Counted from the first letter of the stretch, positions 27,015 to 35,860 are shown. The stretch is DNA of 64,000 nucleotides from Chitinophaga flava (GCF_003308995.1 NZ_QFFJ01000002.1:558001-622000), one strand, 5' to 3'. Translations and numbers: made by a program. Notes: generated by a model from the letters alone, not told the origin.

Positions 27015-28241
27015 ATGAACCGAGTAGTGATCACTGGAATGGGAATCTACTCCTGCATTGGTAAAGACCTGCAGGAGGTGAGGGATTCATTGTATAAAGG
27101 GAAGTCTGGTATTGTGCTGGACCCTGAGCGGAAAATATTTGGTTACCGTTCCGGGTTGACGGGCAATATCCAGCGGCCAGAGCTGAAAGGCTTGCTGGAC
27201 CGCAGGTCCAGGCTGATGATGCCCGAGCAGGCAGAATTTGCGTACATGGCTACCCGTGAGGCACTTGCTCAGGCGGGTATGGACCAGGACTATATTGACC
27301 ATACCCCGGTAGGTTTGCTGTACGGCAACGACAGCTCCGCCAAACCGGTGATCGAGGCTACGGATATTATGCGGGAGAAAAAGGATACCATGCTGGTAGG
27401 TTCCGGCTCGGTGTTTCAGACCATGAATTCTACCGTTAATATGAACCTGGCTACTATTTTCAAGCTGAGAGGGGTGAACTTTACGGTGAGTGCGGCCTGT
27501 GCCAGTGGTTCCCATGCTATCGGGCTGGGGTATATGTTTATCCGCAACGGTATGCAGGACGCGGTGATCTGCGGAGGTGCACAGGAGGTGAATGTATATG
27601 CCATGGGTAATTTCGATGCGATCGCAGCTTTCTCTACCCGCGAAAATGACCCTGAGCGGGCTTCCAGGCCGTTTGACCGCGACCGTGATGGGCTGGTGCC
27701 CAGTGGTGGCGCGGCTACCGTGATTCTGGAGAGCCTCGAATCTGCCAAACGCAGAGGAGCTACTATCCTGGGTGAAGTACTGGGCTATGGCTTTTCTTCC
27801 AATGGCGGCCATATTTCCAACCCTACGGTGGACGGACCGGTGCGTTCCCTGCAGATAGCCTTGCAGGATGCAGGTTTGCAGGCAGCAGATATTGCCTATA
27901 TCAATGCGCACGCTACTTCTACGCCGGCAGGTGATGCCAGCGAAGCACGTGCCATCTATGAAGTGTTTGGTACCTCCAACCCTTATGTAAGTTCTACCAA
28001 ATCCATGACCGGCCACGAATGCTGGATGGCTGGCGCCAGCGAAATAGTGTACTCTATGCTGATGATGCAGAACGATTTCATCGCCCCCAATATCAACCTG
28101 GAAAACCCGGATGATGATGCAGCGAAGTTGAACATTGCGACCAAAACCATCGATAAAAAATTTAATATATTTTTGTCCAATTCCTTCGGCTTCGGAGGAA
28201 CCAATTCTTCTCTTATTGTAAAAAAATGGGAAGGGATGTAA
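27015..28241 (+). CDS. Beta-ketoacyl-ACP synthase (KS, FabF-like) 1
   Basis: Thiolase-fold condensing enzyme of 408 residues with an intact triad: C162 in VSAACASGSH, H299 in INAHATSTPAGD and H334 in STKSMTGHECWMAG, plus K329. It would extend the acyl chain with malonyl-ACP. The ATG at 27015 is preferred to the TTG two codons upstream. It is one of three complete ketosynthases in the cluster, along with two degenerate ones, and shares the plain FabF architecture. Confidence 0.92.
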   Translation: MNRVVITGMGIYSCIGKDLQEVRDSLYKGKSGIVLDPERKIFGYRSGLTGNIQRPELKGLLDRRSRLMMPEQAEFAYMATREALAQAGMDQDYIDHTPVGLLYGNDSSAKPVIEATDIMREKKDTMLVGSGSVFQTMNSTVNMNLATIFKLRGVNFTVSAACASGSHAIGLGYMFIRNGMQDAVICGGAQEVNVYAMGNFDAIAAFSTRENDPERASRPFDRDRDGLVPSGGAATVILESLESAKRRGATILGEVLGYGFSSNGGHISNPTVDGPVRSLQIALQDAGLQAADIAYINAHATSTPAGDASEARAIYEVFGTSNPYVSSTKSMTGHECWMAGASEIVYSMLMMQNDFIAPNINLENPDDDAAKLNIATKTIDKKFNIFLSNSFGFGGTNSSLIVKKWEGM

Positions 28242-28425
28242 TATCTGGAGGTTTGATTATGAGTTTATTGTAGGCTGACAGGCGTTTCAGACCCGCCGTA
28301 TTGCCAAATATGCAAATGACCAATGCTCTAAATGTTTTAACTTTGGAAGATTAAAAATCAGGATTGGGTAAATAAAAACCGCTTAAAAATTATTTTTAAA
28401 ACGACCTATATCTGATTGCACATTT

Positions 28426-28683
28426 ATGGAAATTAAGGAAATAATAACTGTTACGAACAAGTTTCTGGTGGAGGAGTTTGAAGCTAACCCCACTGACATT
28501 AAGCCTGAAGCTAACCTCAAGTCCACGCTGGATCTCGACAGCCTGGATTATATTGACATGGTAGTAGTGATTGAAGATAATTTTGGTTTTAAAGTGAAAC
28601 CGGAAGATTTTCAGTCCATCGTTACCTTCCAGGATTTCTACGATTATGTAACAGCTCGTGTACAACAAAAAGAACTGGTATAA
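28426..28683 (+). CDS. Acyl carrier protein 1
   Basis: Protein of 85 residues, four-helix ACP fold; phosphopantetheine serine S39 in STLDLDSLDYIDMVVVIE. Carries the aryl-polyene intermediates, activated by the cluster's own AcpS. A 184-base AT-rich gap precedes it, where no clear promoter was found, and its stop overlaps the acyltransferase start by one base (TAATG). Confidence 0.92.
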   Translation: MEIKEIITVTNKFLVEEFEANPTDIKPEANLKSTLDLDSLDYIDMVVVIEDNFGFKVKPEDFQSIVTFQDFYDYVTARVQQKELV

Positions 28684-29558
28684 TGCCATCCTGGCAAGGA
28701 AAATCGAAGGGAAATAAGCTGGGTTACAGTATCTTTATTTTCATACTCAGGTATGGAGGTGTTTACCCTGCTTATTTTCTGTTGAGATTTGTTGCTTTTT
28801 ATTATTTTCTGTTCTCCTGGAGCTCTTCCAGGCCCATCTATCAATATTTTCATACCAAAATAGGTTATGGCAGATGGCGGTCTTTGTACAGCCTTTACCG
28901 CAACTATTACGTGTTTGGTCAGACACTGATCGATAAGATTGTGGTGATGGCCAATATGGAGAACAAGTTTACGTTCGATTTTGACGGAGAACACCATCTG
29001 CGTGAGATGGTGGCCGGCGGGCGCGGAGGAATCATGCTGAGTGCACACCTGGGCAACTGGGAGGTGGCCGGTCACCTGTTCAAACGCCTGCAAACCCGTA
29101 TTAATATTGTCATGTTTGATGGGGAGCATCAACGCATCAAAGAATACCTGTCTTCCATCACCGGCGACAGGAATGTGAATATCATCGTTATTAAGGATGA
29201 TTTATCACATATCTATGCCATCAACGAGGCGTTGAGTAACCAGGAGCTGGTTTGTATGCACGCAGACCGTTTTCTGCCTGGCAATAAAACCATTGCCACA
29301 CCCTTGCTGGGGCATGATGCCCGTTTCCCGGTAGGACCTTTCCTGCTGGCAGCCACCTTCCGGGTGCCGGTATGTGTGGTATTTGCCTTTAAGGAAACAG
29401 CTACCCATTATCATTTTTATGCCACCGAACCCCGTTTGTACCATGGACGCCGCAACCAGGGCGTGGAAAAAGCCGTGGCCGATTTTACCGGCCTGCTGGA
29501 AGAAAAAATCCATCGCTACCCGGAACAGTGGTTTAATTATTATGATTTTTGGGCATAA
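28683..29558 (+). CDS. LpxL/HtrB-like acyltransferase
   Basis: Acyltransferase of 291 residues of the lipid A late acyltransferase family. One N-terminal hydrophobic anchor (about 15-45), then the catalytic HxxxxE motif in LSAHLGNWEVAGH (H122, E127), and GDRNVNIIVIKDD. In aryl-polyene loci such proteins are thought to attach the polyene acyl chain to a lipid or resorcinol core in the membrane; housekeeping lipid A acylation is less likely given the context. It starts on the last base of the ACP gene stop codon. Confidence 0.85.
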   Translation: MPSWQGKSKGNKLGYSIFIFILRYGGVYPAYFLLRFVAFYYFLFSWSSSRPIYQYFHTKIGYGRWRSLYSLYRNYYVFGQTLIDKIVVMANMENKFTFDFDGEHHLREMVAGGRGGIMLSAHLGNWEVAGHLFKRLQTRINIVMFDGEHQRIKEYLSSITGDRNVNIIVIKDDLSHIYAINEALSNQELVCMHADRFLPGNKTIATPLLGHDARFPVGPFLLAATFRVPVCVVFAFKETATHYHFYATEPRLYHGRRNQGVEKAVADFTGLLEEKIHRYPEQWFNYYDFWA

Positions 29559-29634
29559 TGCGTGTTTTTACTGTTAATAATGTCGAATAATTCGATTTAT
29601 TTCGTGTTTTGTCTATAAATAATAACTTGCGCAG

Positions 29635-30063
29635 ATGTTTATTCATACAGATGATATTACCGCTTATATCCCACAACGTACGCCTATTGTCATGATCAGT
29701 GGCATACTGGAAGTGGACGGTCCTAAAACCCGCACTGGCCTGCATATTGCGCCTGACAATATTTTTGTGGAAAACGGCGTGCTCACACCACCCGGACTCA
29801 TGGAAAATATTGCACAGACAGCGGCAGCCCGTATCGGTTATATCGCAAAACAGGAAAACAGCCCCGTACCACTGGGTTTTATCGGCGCTGTAAAAGACCT
29901 CGAAATATTTGAACTGCCGCCCGCCGGACAGATGATCGAAACCACCACGGAAATCGGAGGAGAAGTGTTTAATGCTACCATGGTAACAGGAAAAGTTATG
30001 TACGATGGAAGGGTGATGGCACAATGTGAAATGAAAATTTTCATCAACCCGCAAATACAATAA
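29635..30063 (+). CDS. Hotdog-fold dehydratase-like protein A (Glu present, His absent)
   Basis: Protein of 142 residues of the predicted 3-hydroxyacyl-ACP dehydratase (ApeP-like) hotdog group. The helix LTPPGLMENIAQTAAA carries E57 at the position of the FabZ catalytic glutamate (E. coli FabZ GVLILEAMAQ). The catalytic-His segment (GHFPG in FabZ) is not there; the equivalent stretch reads DNIFVENGV. So alone it looks half-active. The second hotdog protein at 40179 has the His but not the Glu, which suggests that they act together. It is 2 bases upstream of a secreted protein gene. Confidence 0.82.
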   Translation: MFIHTDDITAYIPQRTPIVMISGILEVDGPKTRTGLHIAPDNIFVENGVLTPPGLMENIAQTAAARIGYIAKQENSPVPLGFIGAVKDLEIFELPPAGQMIETTTEIGGEVFNATMVTGKVMYDGRVMAQCEMKIFINPQIQ

Positions 30064-30065
30064 TT

Positions 30066-30809
30066 ATGATTATCCGTAAAGTTTTTCCCCTGACCGTTCT
30101 GTTACTTGGCTTTTTTATCAGTGCCACCCAGGCCCAGAAGTTGAAAAACTTCCTGGAAAATACTGATTCTTCGTTCACCTGGCTGGGTGTGGATTTCACA
30201 CAGGCCCGCCTGCTCGGTGATGCAGCTGCCAATGCAGCAGACATCGTAGACCGTCACTTCGCTGGTATCAACGATGTGGTGATCAACGAGCCTAAAAAAT
30301 ACGATGTTGCCGGTACTTTCCGTCGTACTAAAGTAACTTACGATGTGACCGCCACCAACAAACGGAATGCCGCCGCCAACAAGGAAGCGCTGAAATCCGA
30401 CAACAACGATGATATCACCCGCCTGAAACCCGCCGATATCTCCAAACTGGTGAAAGGTATCGATGTAAATGGCAAAAAAGGCATCGGTGTACTGTTTGTG
30501 ATGGAGTCCATGAATAAAACCGGTAAACAAGCGTCTATGTACGTGACTGTAATCGACATGGCTACCCGCAACGTACTCCTGGCAGAAAGAATGACCGGCA
30601 AGGCGAAAGGCTTTGGTTTCCGTAACTACTGGGCGTTTTCAGTACATGATGTAATGGATGATTTCAGCTCAGACTATAAAAAAATCAAGGAGAAATATGC
30701 AGATGCCAAAGATGCTGAAGAAGAAACACCTGCAACTCCTAAAAAAGATACCAAGACAGCAGTAGCTGCCAAGGAAAAAGAAACAAAAAAAGCTAAGAAG
30801 AAAGGATAA
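30066..30809 (+). CDS. Hypothetical secreted protein in the pigment cluster
   Basis: Not a family I recognise. 247 residues: cleavable signal peptide (MIIRKVFPLTVLLLGFFISATQAQ), a globular domain (about 25-215) starting LKNFLENTDSSFTWLGVDFTQARLLGD, and a highly charged Lys/Glu tail (TPKKDTKTAVAAKEKETKKAKKKG). Probably periplasmic. No catalytic motif, lipobox or cysteine pair was seen. It begins 2 bases after the hotdog gene and sits inside the operon, so a role in moving, storing or esterifying the pigment at the envelope is a guess only. Confidence 0.75.
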   Translation: MIIRKVFPLTVLLLGFFISATQAQKLKNFLENTDSSFTWLGVDFTQARLLGDAAANAADIVDRHFAGINDVVINEPKKYDVAGTFRRTKVTYDVTATNKRNAAANKEALKSDNNDDITRLKPADISKLVKGIDVNGKKGIGVLFVMESMNKTGKQASMYVTVIDMATRNVLLAERMTGKAKGFGFRNYWAFSVHDVMDDFSSDYKKIKEKYADAKDAEEETPATPKKDTKTAVAAKEKETKKAKKKG

Positions 30810-30815
30810 CAGAGA

Positions 30816-30888
30816 TTTAGGGATTTTTTCATTTAGGGATTTTTTGATTTCGCAAATGAAAAAATCCCTAAATGAAAAAATTTCTAAA
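30816..30888. repeat. 35-base-pair near-perfect inverted repeat around the thioesterase start
   Basis: Arms 30816-30850 and 30854-30888 are complementary except for three bases, with loop cgc. Each arm is itself a tandem of a 16-mer of type TTTAGGGATTTTTTCA. The first possible thioesterase start codon (30872) lies within the right arm; the next in-frame ATG, 30893, lies just outside. Confidence 0.9.
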
Positions 30889-30892
30889 TGAA

Positions 30893-31321
30893 ATGAACCA
30901 GATAACCGAATGCACCGAATTTCCGGTGAAGTTTAATGAGGTGGATTCACTGGGCATTGTATGGCATGGCCACTATGTCCGGTATTTTGAAGACGGAAGG
31001 GAGGCTTTCGGAGAAAAGTACGCTTTACGTTACCTGGATGTGTTTGAGGCCGGGTATACCGCGCCGGTGGTGAATATACAGCTTGATTACAAGCGGCCAT
31101 TGCGCTACGGCGACCGCGTAAAGGTAGCCACCACTTTTGTGGATGACCTCGCGGCAAAGATCAGATTTAACTATGTGCTTTCCAATCCGGCTACGGGCGA
31201 AGTCATTGCCACAGGCTCTTCTGTACAGGTGTTCCTGGACAAGAAAACAGCACTGTTGCAACTGACTACTCCTGCGTTTTTCAGTGAATGGAAAAAACAA
31301 CACTTGCATAACCACCTTTAG
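30893..31321 (+). CDS. Acyl-CoA/ACP thioesterase (4HBT family)
   Basis: Hotdog thioesterase, 142 residues from ATG 30893 (149 from 30872). The motif FNEVDSLGIVWHGHYVRYFEDGREAF matches the 4-hydroxybenzoyl-CoA thioesterase active-site region with the catalytic Asp and the WHGHYVRYFE turn. It could release the finished polyene from ACP or edit stalled chains. 30893 is preferred because it is the first in-frame ATG after a long hairpin which covers the alternative start; MNQITECTEFPVKFNE also reads as a natural family N-terminus. The next ketosynthase begins 10 bases later. Confidence 0.88.
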   Translation: MNQITECTEFPVKFNEVDSLGIVWHGHYVRYFEDGREAFGEKYALRYLDVFEAGYTAPVVNIQLDYKRPLRYGDRVKVATTFVDDLAAKIRFNYVLSNPATGEVIATGSSVQVFLDKKTALLQLTTPAFFSEWKKQHLHNHL

Positions 31322-31331
31322 ATAATGGATC

Positions 31332-32468
31332 ATGGTCTTTGTAGTTGCAGATAATATTGTGGGGCCACTGGGTATTGACACCGATGAAAACTTTGAACAG
31401 ATCATCCGGGGCAACAGTGGTATCGGTTTACAGGACCGCAGCGATTATGGCCCTGCGCCTTTTTATGGCGCTATGATGGCCCCCGCTATGCTCAGCAGGG
31501 CAACAGCGGGTCTTAACGTAGAAGGTTATACGAAATTTGAACAGCTGGTGATTGCCTCCGTTATGGCGGCAGTATCTCAAACAGGTATCAGCCTGTCGGA
31601 TGCCCGCACCGGTCTGATCATTTCCACTACCAAAGGAAATATTGAACTGCTGGAGCAACAGCCGGAAGGAGTGATCCCACCGCCTGAACTGTTACAGCCT
31701 TCCGCTACTGCACGTAAGATAGCGGCTCATCTGGGTGCTGCCAATTCACCCCTGGTGATCAGCAGCGCCTGTATATCCGGGCTGCTGGCTATTCTTACCG
31801 GTCAGCGCCTGATCACTTCCGGAAAATACGACCACGTAGTGGTAACGGGTGCTGATGTACTCACTCGTTTTGTATTGTCAGGATTCCAATCTTTCCAGGC
31901 AGTAAGCGCCGTGCCCTGCAAACCCTTTGATGCCGGGCGTATGGGTGTTTCCCTGGGAGAAGCAGCTGCCACCGTGGTGCTCAGCAAAGTACCCGCACAG
32001 GCAGAAATTGTATTAGGCGCCGGGGCTGTCAGCAACGACGCTAACCACATTTCCGGCCCTTCCCGCACCGGACAGGAGCTGGCCATGGCCATGCAACTGG
32101 CCCTCAAAGGCAGCGGTCTTCAACCGGCAGATATCGGTTTTGTATCTGCTCATGGCACCGCCACCCTGTACAACGACGAAATGGAAGCCAAAGCCCTGCA
32201 CCACGCCGGCCTGGCAGCCGTACCGGTCAACAGCCTCAAAGGATACTACGGCCACACCCTCGGTGCTGCCGGCCTCGTAGAAGCGATTGTCAGTATGAAA
32301 GCCATGAAAGAAGGTGTGATACTGCCCACCAAAGGATACGAAACACCTGGTGTAAGTATGCCCGTTAACGTTAGCAATACCCTGCGCCAACAATCTTCCC
32401 GCCACTTCCTGAAAACAGTGTCGGGATTCGGTGGTTGCAACGCAGCCATGATATTTAGTAGAAAATAA
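31332..32468 (+). CDS. Beta-ketoacyl-ACP synthase (KS) 2
   Basis: Condensing enzyme of 378 residues, slightly shorter than FabF. The triad is complete: C147 in ISSACISGLLAIL, H274 in SAHGTATLYNDEMEA, K303 and H308 in KGYYGHTLGAAGLVEA. The short N-terminus (VFVVADNIVGPLGID) and the gap in the 'cap' region make it divergent from KS1 and KS3; related enzymes in proteobacterial aryl-polyene clusters (ApeF/ApeR-like) are thought to serve initiation or supply steps, but which step this one does cannot be told from sequence. Confidence 0.88.
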   Translation: MVFVVADNIVGPLGIDTDENFEQIIRGNSGIGLQDRSDYGPAPFYGAMMAPAMLSRATAGLNVEGYTKFEQLVIASVMAAVSQTGISLSDARTGLIISTTKGNIELLEQQPEGVIPPPELLQPSATARKIAAHLGAANSPLVISSACISGLLAILTGQRLITSGKYDHVVVTGADVLTRFVLSGFQSFQAVSAVPCKPFDAGRMGVSLGEAAATVVLSKVPAQAEIVLGAGAVSNDANHISGPSRTGQELAMAMQLALKGSGLQPADIGFVSAHGTATLYNDEMEAKALHHAGLAAVPVNSLKGYYGHTLGAAGLVEAIVSMKAMKEGVILPTKGYETPGVSMPVNVSNTLRQQSSRHFLKTVSGFGGCNAAMIFSRK

Positions 32469-32520
32469 TTACGCATTATCTGATTACAAATTTGTCATGC
32501 GCAATTGATAATTCGTAATT
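32467..32520. repeat. Inverted repeat of the TCGTAAT family
   Basis: aattacgcattatc (32467-32480) pairs with gataattcgtaatt (32507-32520) with one mismatch, loop of 26 bases. It lies between KS 2 and the methyltransferase and contains one TCGTAAT unit (32513-32519). Confidence 0.7.
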
Positions 32521-32534
32521 GTCAAATCCGATCT

Positions 32535-33599
32535 ATGTTCAATAAAGAAACGAAAACAGCATTACAGGCAAAAGAAGCCGCATTGTGGCTGGCTTTTGCC
32601 CCTATTGCCTTCCAGGCTACCAGGGCCCTGCGTGACATGGGGATTTTAAAAGCAGTGAGCGACAGCGGATCTGCCGGAATCACCATTGAGGAAGTGATGG
32701 AAATAACCAACATGAACCGCTATGCAGTGAGAGTATTGCTGGAAGCCGGTTTAGGAATGGAATTAGTGATCGTGAACGACAAAAAATACACGCTCACCAA
32801 AACCGGCTACTTTATTTTACACGACCAGCTTACCCGTATCAATATGGACTTTACCCAGGATATCTGCTACAAAGGCATGTACCACCTGGAAGACAGTCTG
32901 CGTAACGGTAAGCCGGAAGGCCTCAAGGAACTGGGTCCATGGGATACTATCTATCCCGGCCTCTCCCTGCTGCCACCGGCCGTCGGAAAAAGCTGGTTCG
33001 ATTTCGACCACTATTATTCCGATCTCGCCACGCCGGGTGCACTGGACATCGTTTTTGAAAACCATCCCAAACGTCTCCTCGACATCGGCGGCAACACCGG
33101 TAAATGGGCACTGGCCTGCACCGCCAAAGATCCCGAAGTGGAAGTCACCATCTTCGATATCCCCGGACAGGCTAATATCGCGCAGCAGAAAATGAAAGAA
33201 GCCGGCGTGGAAAACAGGGTTCACTTCCATATCGCCAATATCCTGCATGAGGAAATACCTTTCCCTAAAGGATTTGATGCCATCTGGATGAGCCAGTTCC
33301 TCGATTGTTTCTCTGAAGCAGAAATCGAGTCTATCCTCTCCCGTTGCCGCGAAGCGCTCAACGACGACGGTACCATCTACATCCTGGAACCATTCTGGAA
33401 CCGCCAGCAGTTTAAATCAGCCGCTTTCTGCCTGCAGCAGACATCCCTGTATTTCACTGCTATGGCCAATGGCAATAGCCAGATGTACCATACCGACGAC
33501 TTCTTCCAGTGCATCGAAAATGCAGGACTGGTAGTAACGGAAGAAAACAACAAGATGGGGCTGAACTACACCCTGCTGAAGGTTAAAAAGAAGAAATAG
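32535..33599 (+). CDS. SAM-dependent O-methyltransferase
   Basis: Methyltransferase of 354 residues. The N-terminal winged-helix dimerisation domain (about 5-100, TIEEVMEITNMNRYAVRVLLEAGLGM) precedes the catalytic domain with motif I RLLDIGGNTGKWALACTAKD and FDAIWMSQFLDCFSE. The layout is that of small-molecule O-methyltransferases (Methyltransf_2). It could methylate the phenol or a carboxyl on the aryl polyene; flexirubins may be methylated on the ring, but the exact role is unknown. The track-like TTG start at 32505 is inside the hairpin; ATG 32535 was chosen. Confidence 0.85.
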   Translation: MFNKETKTALQAKEAALWLAFAPIAFQATRALRDMGILKAVSDSGSAGITIEEVMEITNMNRYAVRVLLEAGLGMELVIVNDKKYTLTKTGYFILHDQLTRINMDFTQDICYKGMYHLEDSLRNGKPEGLKELGPWDTIYPGLSLLPPAVGKSWFDFDHYYSDLATPGALDIVFENHPKRLLDIGGNTGKWALACTAKDPEVEVTIFDIPGQANIAQQKMKEAGVENRVHFHIANILHEEIPFPKGFDAIWMSQFLDCFSEAEIESILSRCREALNDDGTIYILEPFWNRQQFKSAAFCLQQTSLYFTAMANGNSQMYHTDDFFQCIENAGLVVTEENNKMGLNYTLLKVKKKK

Positions 33600-33604
33600 T
33601 TATA

Positions 33605-33642
33605 CAGGAAGCCGGTGATAATAGAGAATTACCGGCTTCCTG
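33605..33642 (+). terminator. Hairpin between the methyltransferase and halogenase genes (possible attenuator)
   Basis: Perfect 12-base-pair stem caggaagccggt/accggcttcctg, 14-base loop. Lacks a T-run (followed by acaaaccc), so partial termination or mRNA processing is more likely than full termination of the operon. Confidence 0.5.
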
Positions 33643-33694
33643 ACAAACCCAATCCCCTATAATCAAATCTCTGAATCCATAAAATTTTTTCCGT

Positions 33695-34951
33695 ATGAAA
33701 ACTGAACAAGTAGATGTTTTAGTCATAGGTGCGGGACCTGCCGGAACAGTAGCGGCGTCTATTATCCACCAGGCAGGTTATACAGTGAAGATCGTGGAAA
33801 AGATGAAGTTTCCCCGCTTCGTTATCGGTGAAAGCCTGCTGCCACGCAGTATGGAAGCGCTGGAAGAAGCTGGTTTCATCGACGCGATCAAGGCTAAAGG
33901 TTTCCAGGAAAAATTCGGCGCCAAGTTCGTGAAAGGAAACGCTGTCTGCGATTTCACTTTCAAGGAGCAGTTTACGCCCGGCTGGACCTGGACCTGGCAG
34001 GTGACCAGAGCTGACTTCGACAAAACACTTGCTGATGCTGTTGAAAACATGGGTGTACCGGTATCGTATGAAACTACGGTAACGGATATACGTTTCAATG
34101 GATCGGATTCAGTAACTACGGTAGAAGATATTCACGGTAATAAATCCACCATTGAAGCCCGTTTTATTGTGGATGGCAGCGGTTATGGCCGGGTGATCCC
34201 CCGTCTGTTCAACCTGGAGAAAAACTCCAACCTGCAGCCCCGTAAAGCATTATTCGCCCACACCGTGGACGTGCGCCGTTCCATGGCCGACGAACCTAAC
34301 CGTATCACCGCCGTGGTACATAAAAAAGGCGTCTGGATCTGGATCATTCCTTTCTCCACGGGCGTAACCTCCCTGGGTTTTGTAGGTGATCCGGAGTTTT
34401 TTGCGGAATACCAGGGTACAGATGAAGAAGTATACCGGGCCCTGCTGGAAGCAGAACCTTATACCAGAGAGCGTTTCCGCGATGTGGAACTGGTATTTGA
34501 ACCGAGGATTCTGCAGTCCTGGTCAGCTACCACCGATAAGTTTTATGGCGATGGTTTTGTGCTCACCGGCAACGTGACAGAATTTCTGGACCCTATTTTC
34601 TCATCTGGCGTAACTTTGGCCTGCGTTTCCAGCCAGACTGCTGCGAAACTGGTGATCAAAAAACTGAGGGGAGAAGCGGTAGACTGGGAAAAAGAATACA
34701 TGGAGCCTACGCTGCAGGGCGTTAATACCTTCCGTTCTTATGTAATGGCCTGGTATGAAGGCACGCTGGACACCATCTTCTTCAAAAAAGACGCAGATCC
34801 GGTGATCAAAGGTCAGATCTGTTCAGTATTGGCAGGGTATGTTTGGGATACGGACAATCCGTTCGTGAAAAACCATGATACGGCCCTCAAACGACTGGCC
34901 AGGACCATAGAATTAACAGAAAAATTAAAAAGCAGTTCAGAGATTGAATAG
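33695..34951 (+). CDS. Flavin-dependent halogenase-type FAD oxidoreductase
   Basis: FAD enzyme of 418 residues. The N-terminal Rossmann GxGxxG is IGAGPAGTVA (G12-G17), and the halogenase signature WxWxIP is present as W214-I-W216-I-I-P219 (VWIWIIPFS), followed by GVTSLGFVG. A lysine, K73 in GFQEKFGAKF, appears to match the catalytic lysine of phenol and pyrrole halogenases by my alignment from memory. DP.FSSGV near 295 closes the FAD site. It may put chlorine on the aryl head; chlorinated flexirubins are known. The geranylgeranyl-reductase-like oxidoreductase group is the alternative. It ends overlapping the next gene by 8 bases. Confidence 0.82.
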   Translation: MKTEQVDVLVIGAGPAGTVAASIIHQAGYTVKIVEKMKFPRFVIGESLLPRSMEALEEAGFIDAIKAKGFQEKFGAKFVKGNAVCDFTFKEQFTPGWTWTWQVTRADFDKTLADAVENMGVPVSYETTVTDIRFNGSDSVTTVEDIHGNKSTIEARFIVDGSGYGRVIPRLFNLEKNSNLQPRKALFAHTVDVRRSMADEPNRITAVVHKKGVWIWIIPFSTGVTSLGFVGDPEFFAEYQGTDEEVYRALLEAEPYTRERFRDVELVFEPRILQSWSATTDKFYGDGFVLTGNVTEFLDPIFSSGVTLACVSSQTAAKLVIKKLRGEAVDWEKEYMEPTLQGVNTFRSYVMAWYEGTLDTIFFKKDADPVIKGQICSVLAGYVWDTDNPFVKNHDTALKRLARTIELTEKLKSSSEIE

Positions 34952-35573
34952 CGAGGAAGTATATATTACAGGAAGTTGTATCCTGCGGCATAACAGTATC
35001 CGGTTGAACGGTGACCTGTTGTGGGAGACAAACAGGGAAACGGACCTGCAGGAATGGCTGCGGGCGGGTTACGACCGGTTTTTCGGTCAGTATCCCAAGT
35101 TCCACAAGATGGACGCCCTCAGCAAACTGGGGTGGCTGGCCGCGGAAATACTGCTGAAAGACACGCCGGTATTGTCTTTACCGCCCGAAACGGTAGGGAT
35201 GGTGTTATCCAACCGCAGCGGCAGTCTGGATACAGATCTGCGCTATTACGCTACAGTAAAGGATATTGCCAGTCCGGCCCTCTTTGTGTATACCCTTCCA
35301 AACATTGTGATGGGAGAAATCTGTATCCGGCACGGTTTTAAAGGAGAGAATACTTTTTTTGTCTCTGAAACCTTCGATACGGAGCTGATGAGCAGTTATC
35401 CGGCTCAGCTGTTGACAAATACGCCTTTACAGGCCTGTCTTTGTGGCTGGGTGGAGGTGATGGATCAGCAATACGAAGTGGCGCTGTTTCTGTTGGAAAA
35501 GGAAAAGCGCGGTCTGGCGCAGCCATTGACGGCAGCGGCTTTGGATGCACTGTATCAAAAAAATAAATATTAA
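34944..35573 (+). CDS. Truncated ketosynthase-like protein without catalytic residues
   Basis: Protein of 209 residues that resembles only the N-terminal half of a beta-ketoacyl synthase (VYITGSCILRHNSIRLNG, MDALSKLGWLAAEILL, ETVGMVLSNRSGSLDTDLRYY, IVMGEICIRHGFKGENTFF). No active-site Cys, and no His motifs. It starts at TTG 34944, overlapping the halogenase stop by 8 bases; the next ATG would remove a quarter of the protein. Neighbouring frames show no C-terminal half, so it is not a frameshift. It may be a non-catalytic partner, chain-length helper or structural element of the synthase. Confidence 0.75.
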   Translation: MNSEEVYITGSCILRHNSIRLNGDLLWETNRETDLQEWLRAGYDRFFGQYPKFHKMDALSKLGWLAAEILLKDTPVLSLPPETVGMVLSNRSGSLDTDLRYYATVKDIASPALFVYTLPNIVMGEICIRHGFKGENTFFVSETFDTELMSSYPAQLLTNTPLQACLCGWVEVMDQQYEVALFLLEKEKRGLAQPLTAAALDALYQKNKY

Positions 35574-35590
35574 AATTTAGCAATAAGAAA

Positions 35591-35860
35591 ATGGAATTGG
35601 AAAAGCTGATGGAAGATCTGAAGAAGCAGATCATAGAACAACTGAATTTGCAGGAAGTGACACCGGAAAGTATCAGCAATGATCAGCCGTTGTTTAAAGA
35701 AGGGCTGGGTCTCGATTCTATCGATGCGCTGGAACTGATCGTACTGCTGCAACAGCATTATAACATTCGTATTGCCAACCCGGAACAGGGACCAGAGATA
35801 TTTTACTCTATCCGTTCCATGGCAGAATTTATTGTTGCCCATCAAACAGCTAAAGCATGA
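35591..35860 (+). CDS. Acyl carrier protein 2
   Basis: ACP of 89 residues; phosphopantetheine serine S43 in EGLGLDSIDALELIVLL. Distinct from ACP 1 (28426); two ACPs are usual in aryl-polyene clusters, perhaps dividing starter loading and extension. Its last 4 bases overlap KS 3 (ATGA). Confidence 0.92.
   Translation: MELEKLMEDLKKQIIEQLNLQEVTPESISNDQPLFKEGLGLDSIDALELIVLLQQHYNIRIANPEQGPEIFYSIRSMAEFIVAHQTAKA

Noticed and set aside
27087..28016. 309-codon frame on the minus strand
   Set aside because: Antisense to ketosynthase 1, whose catalytic triad is intact; a shadow.
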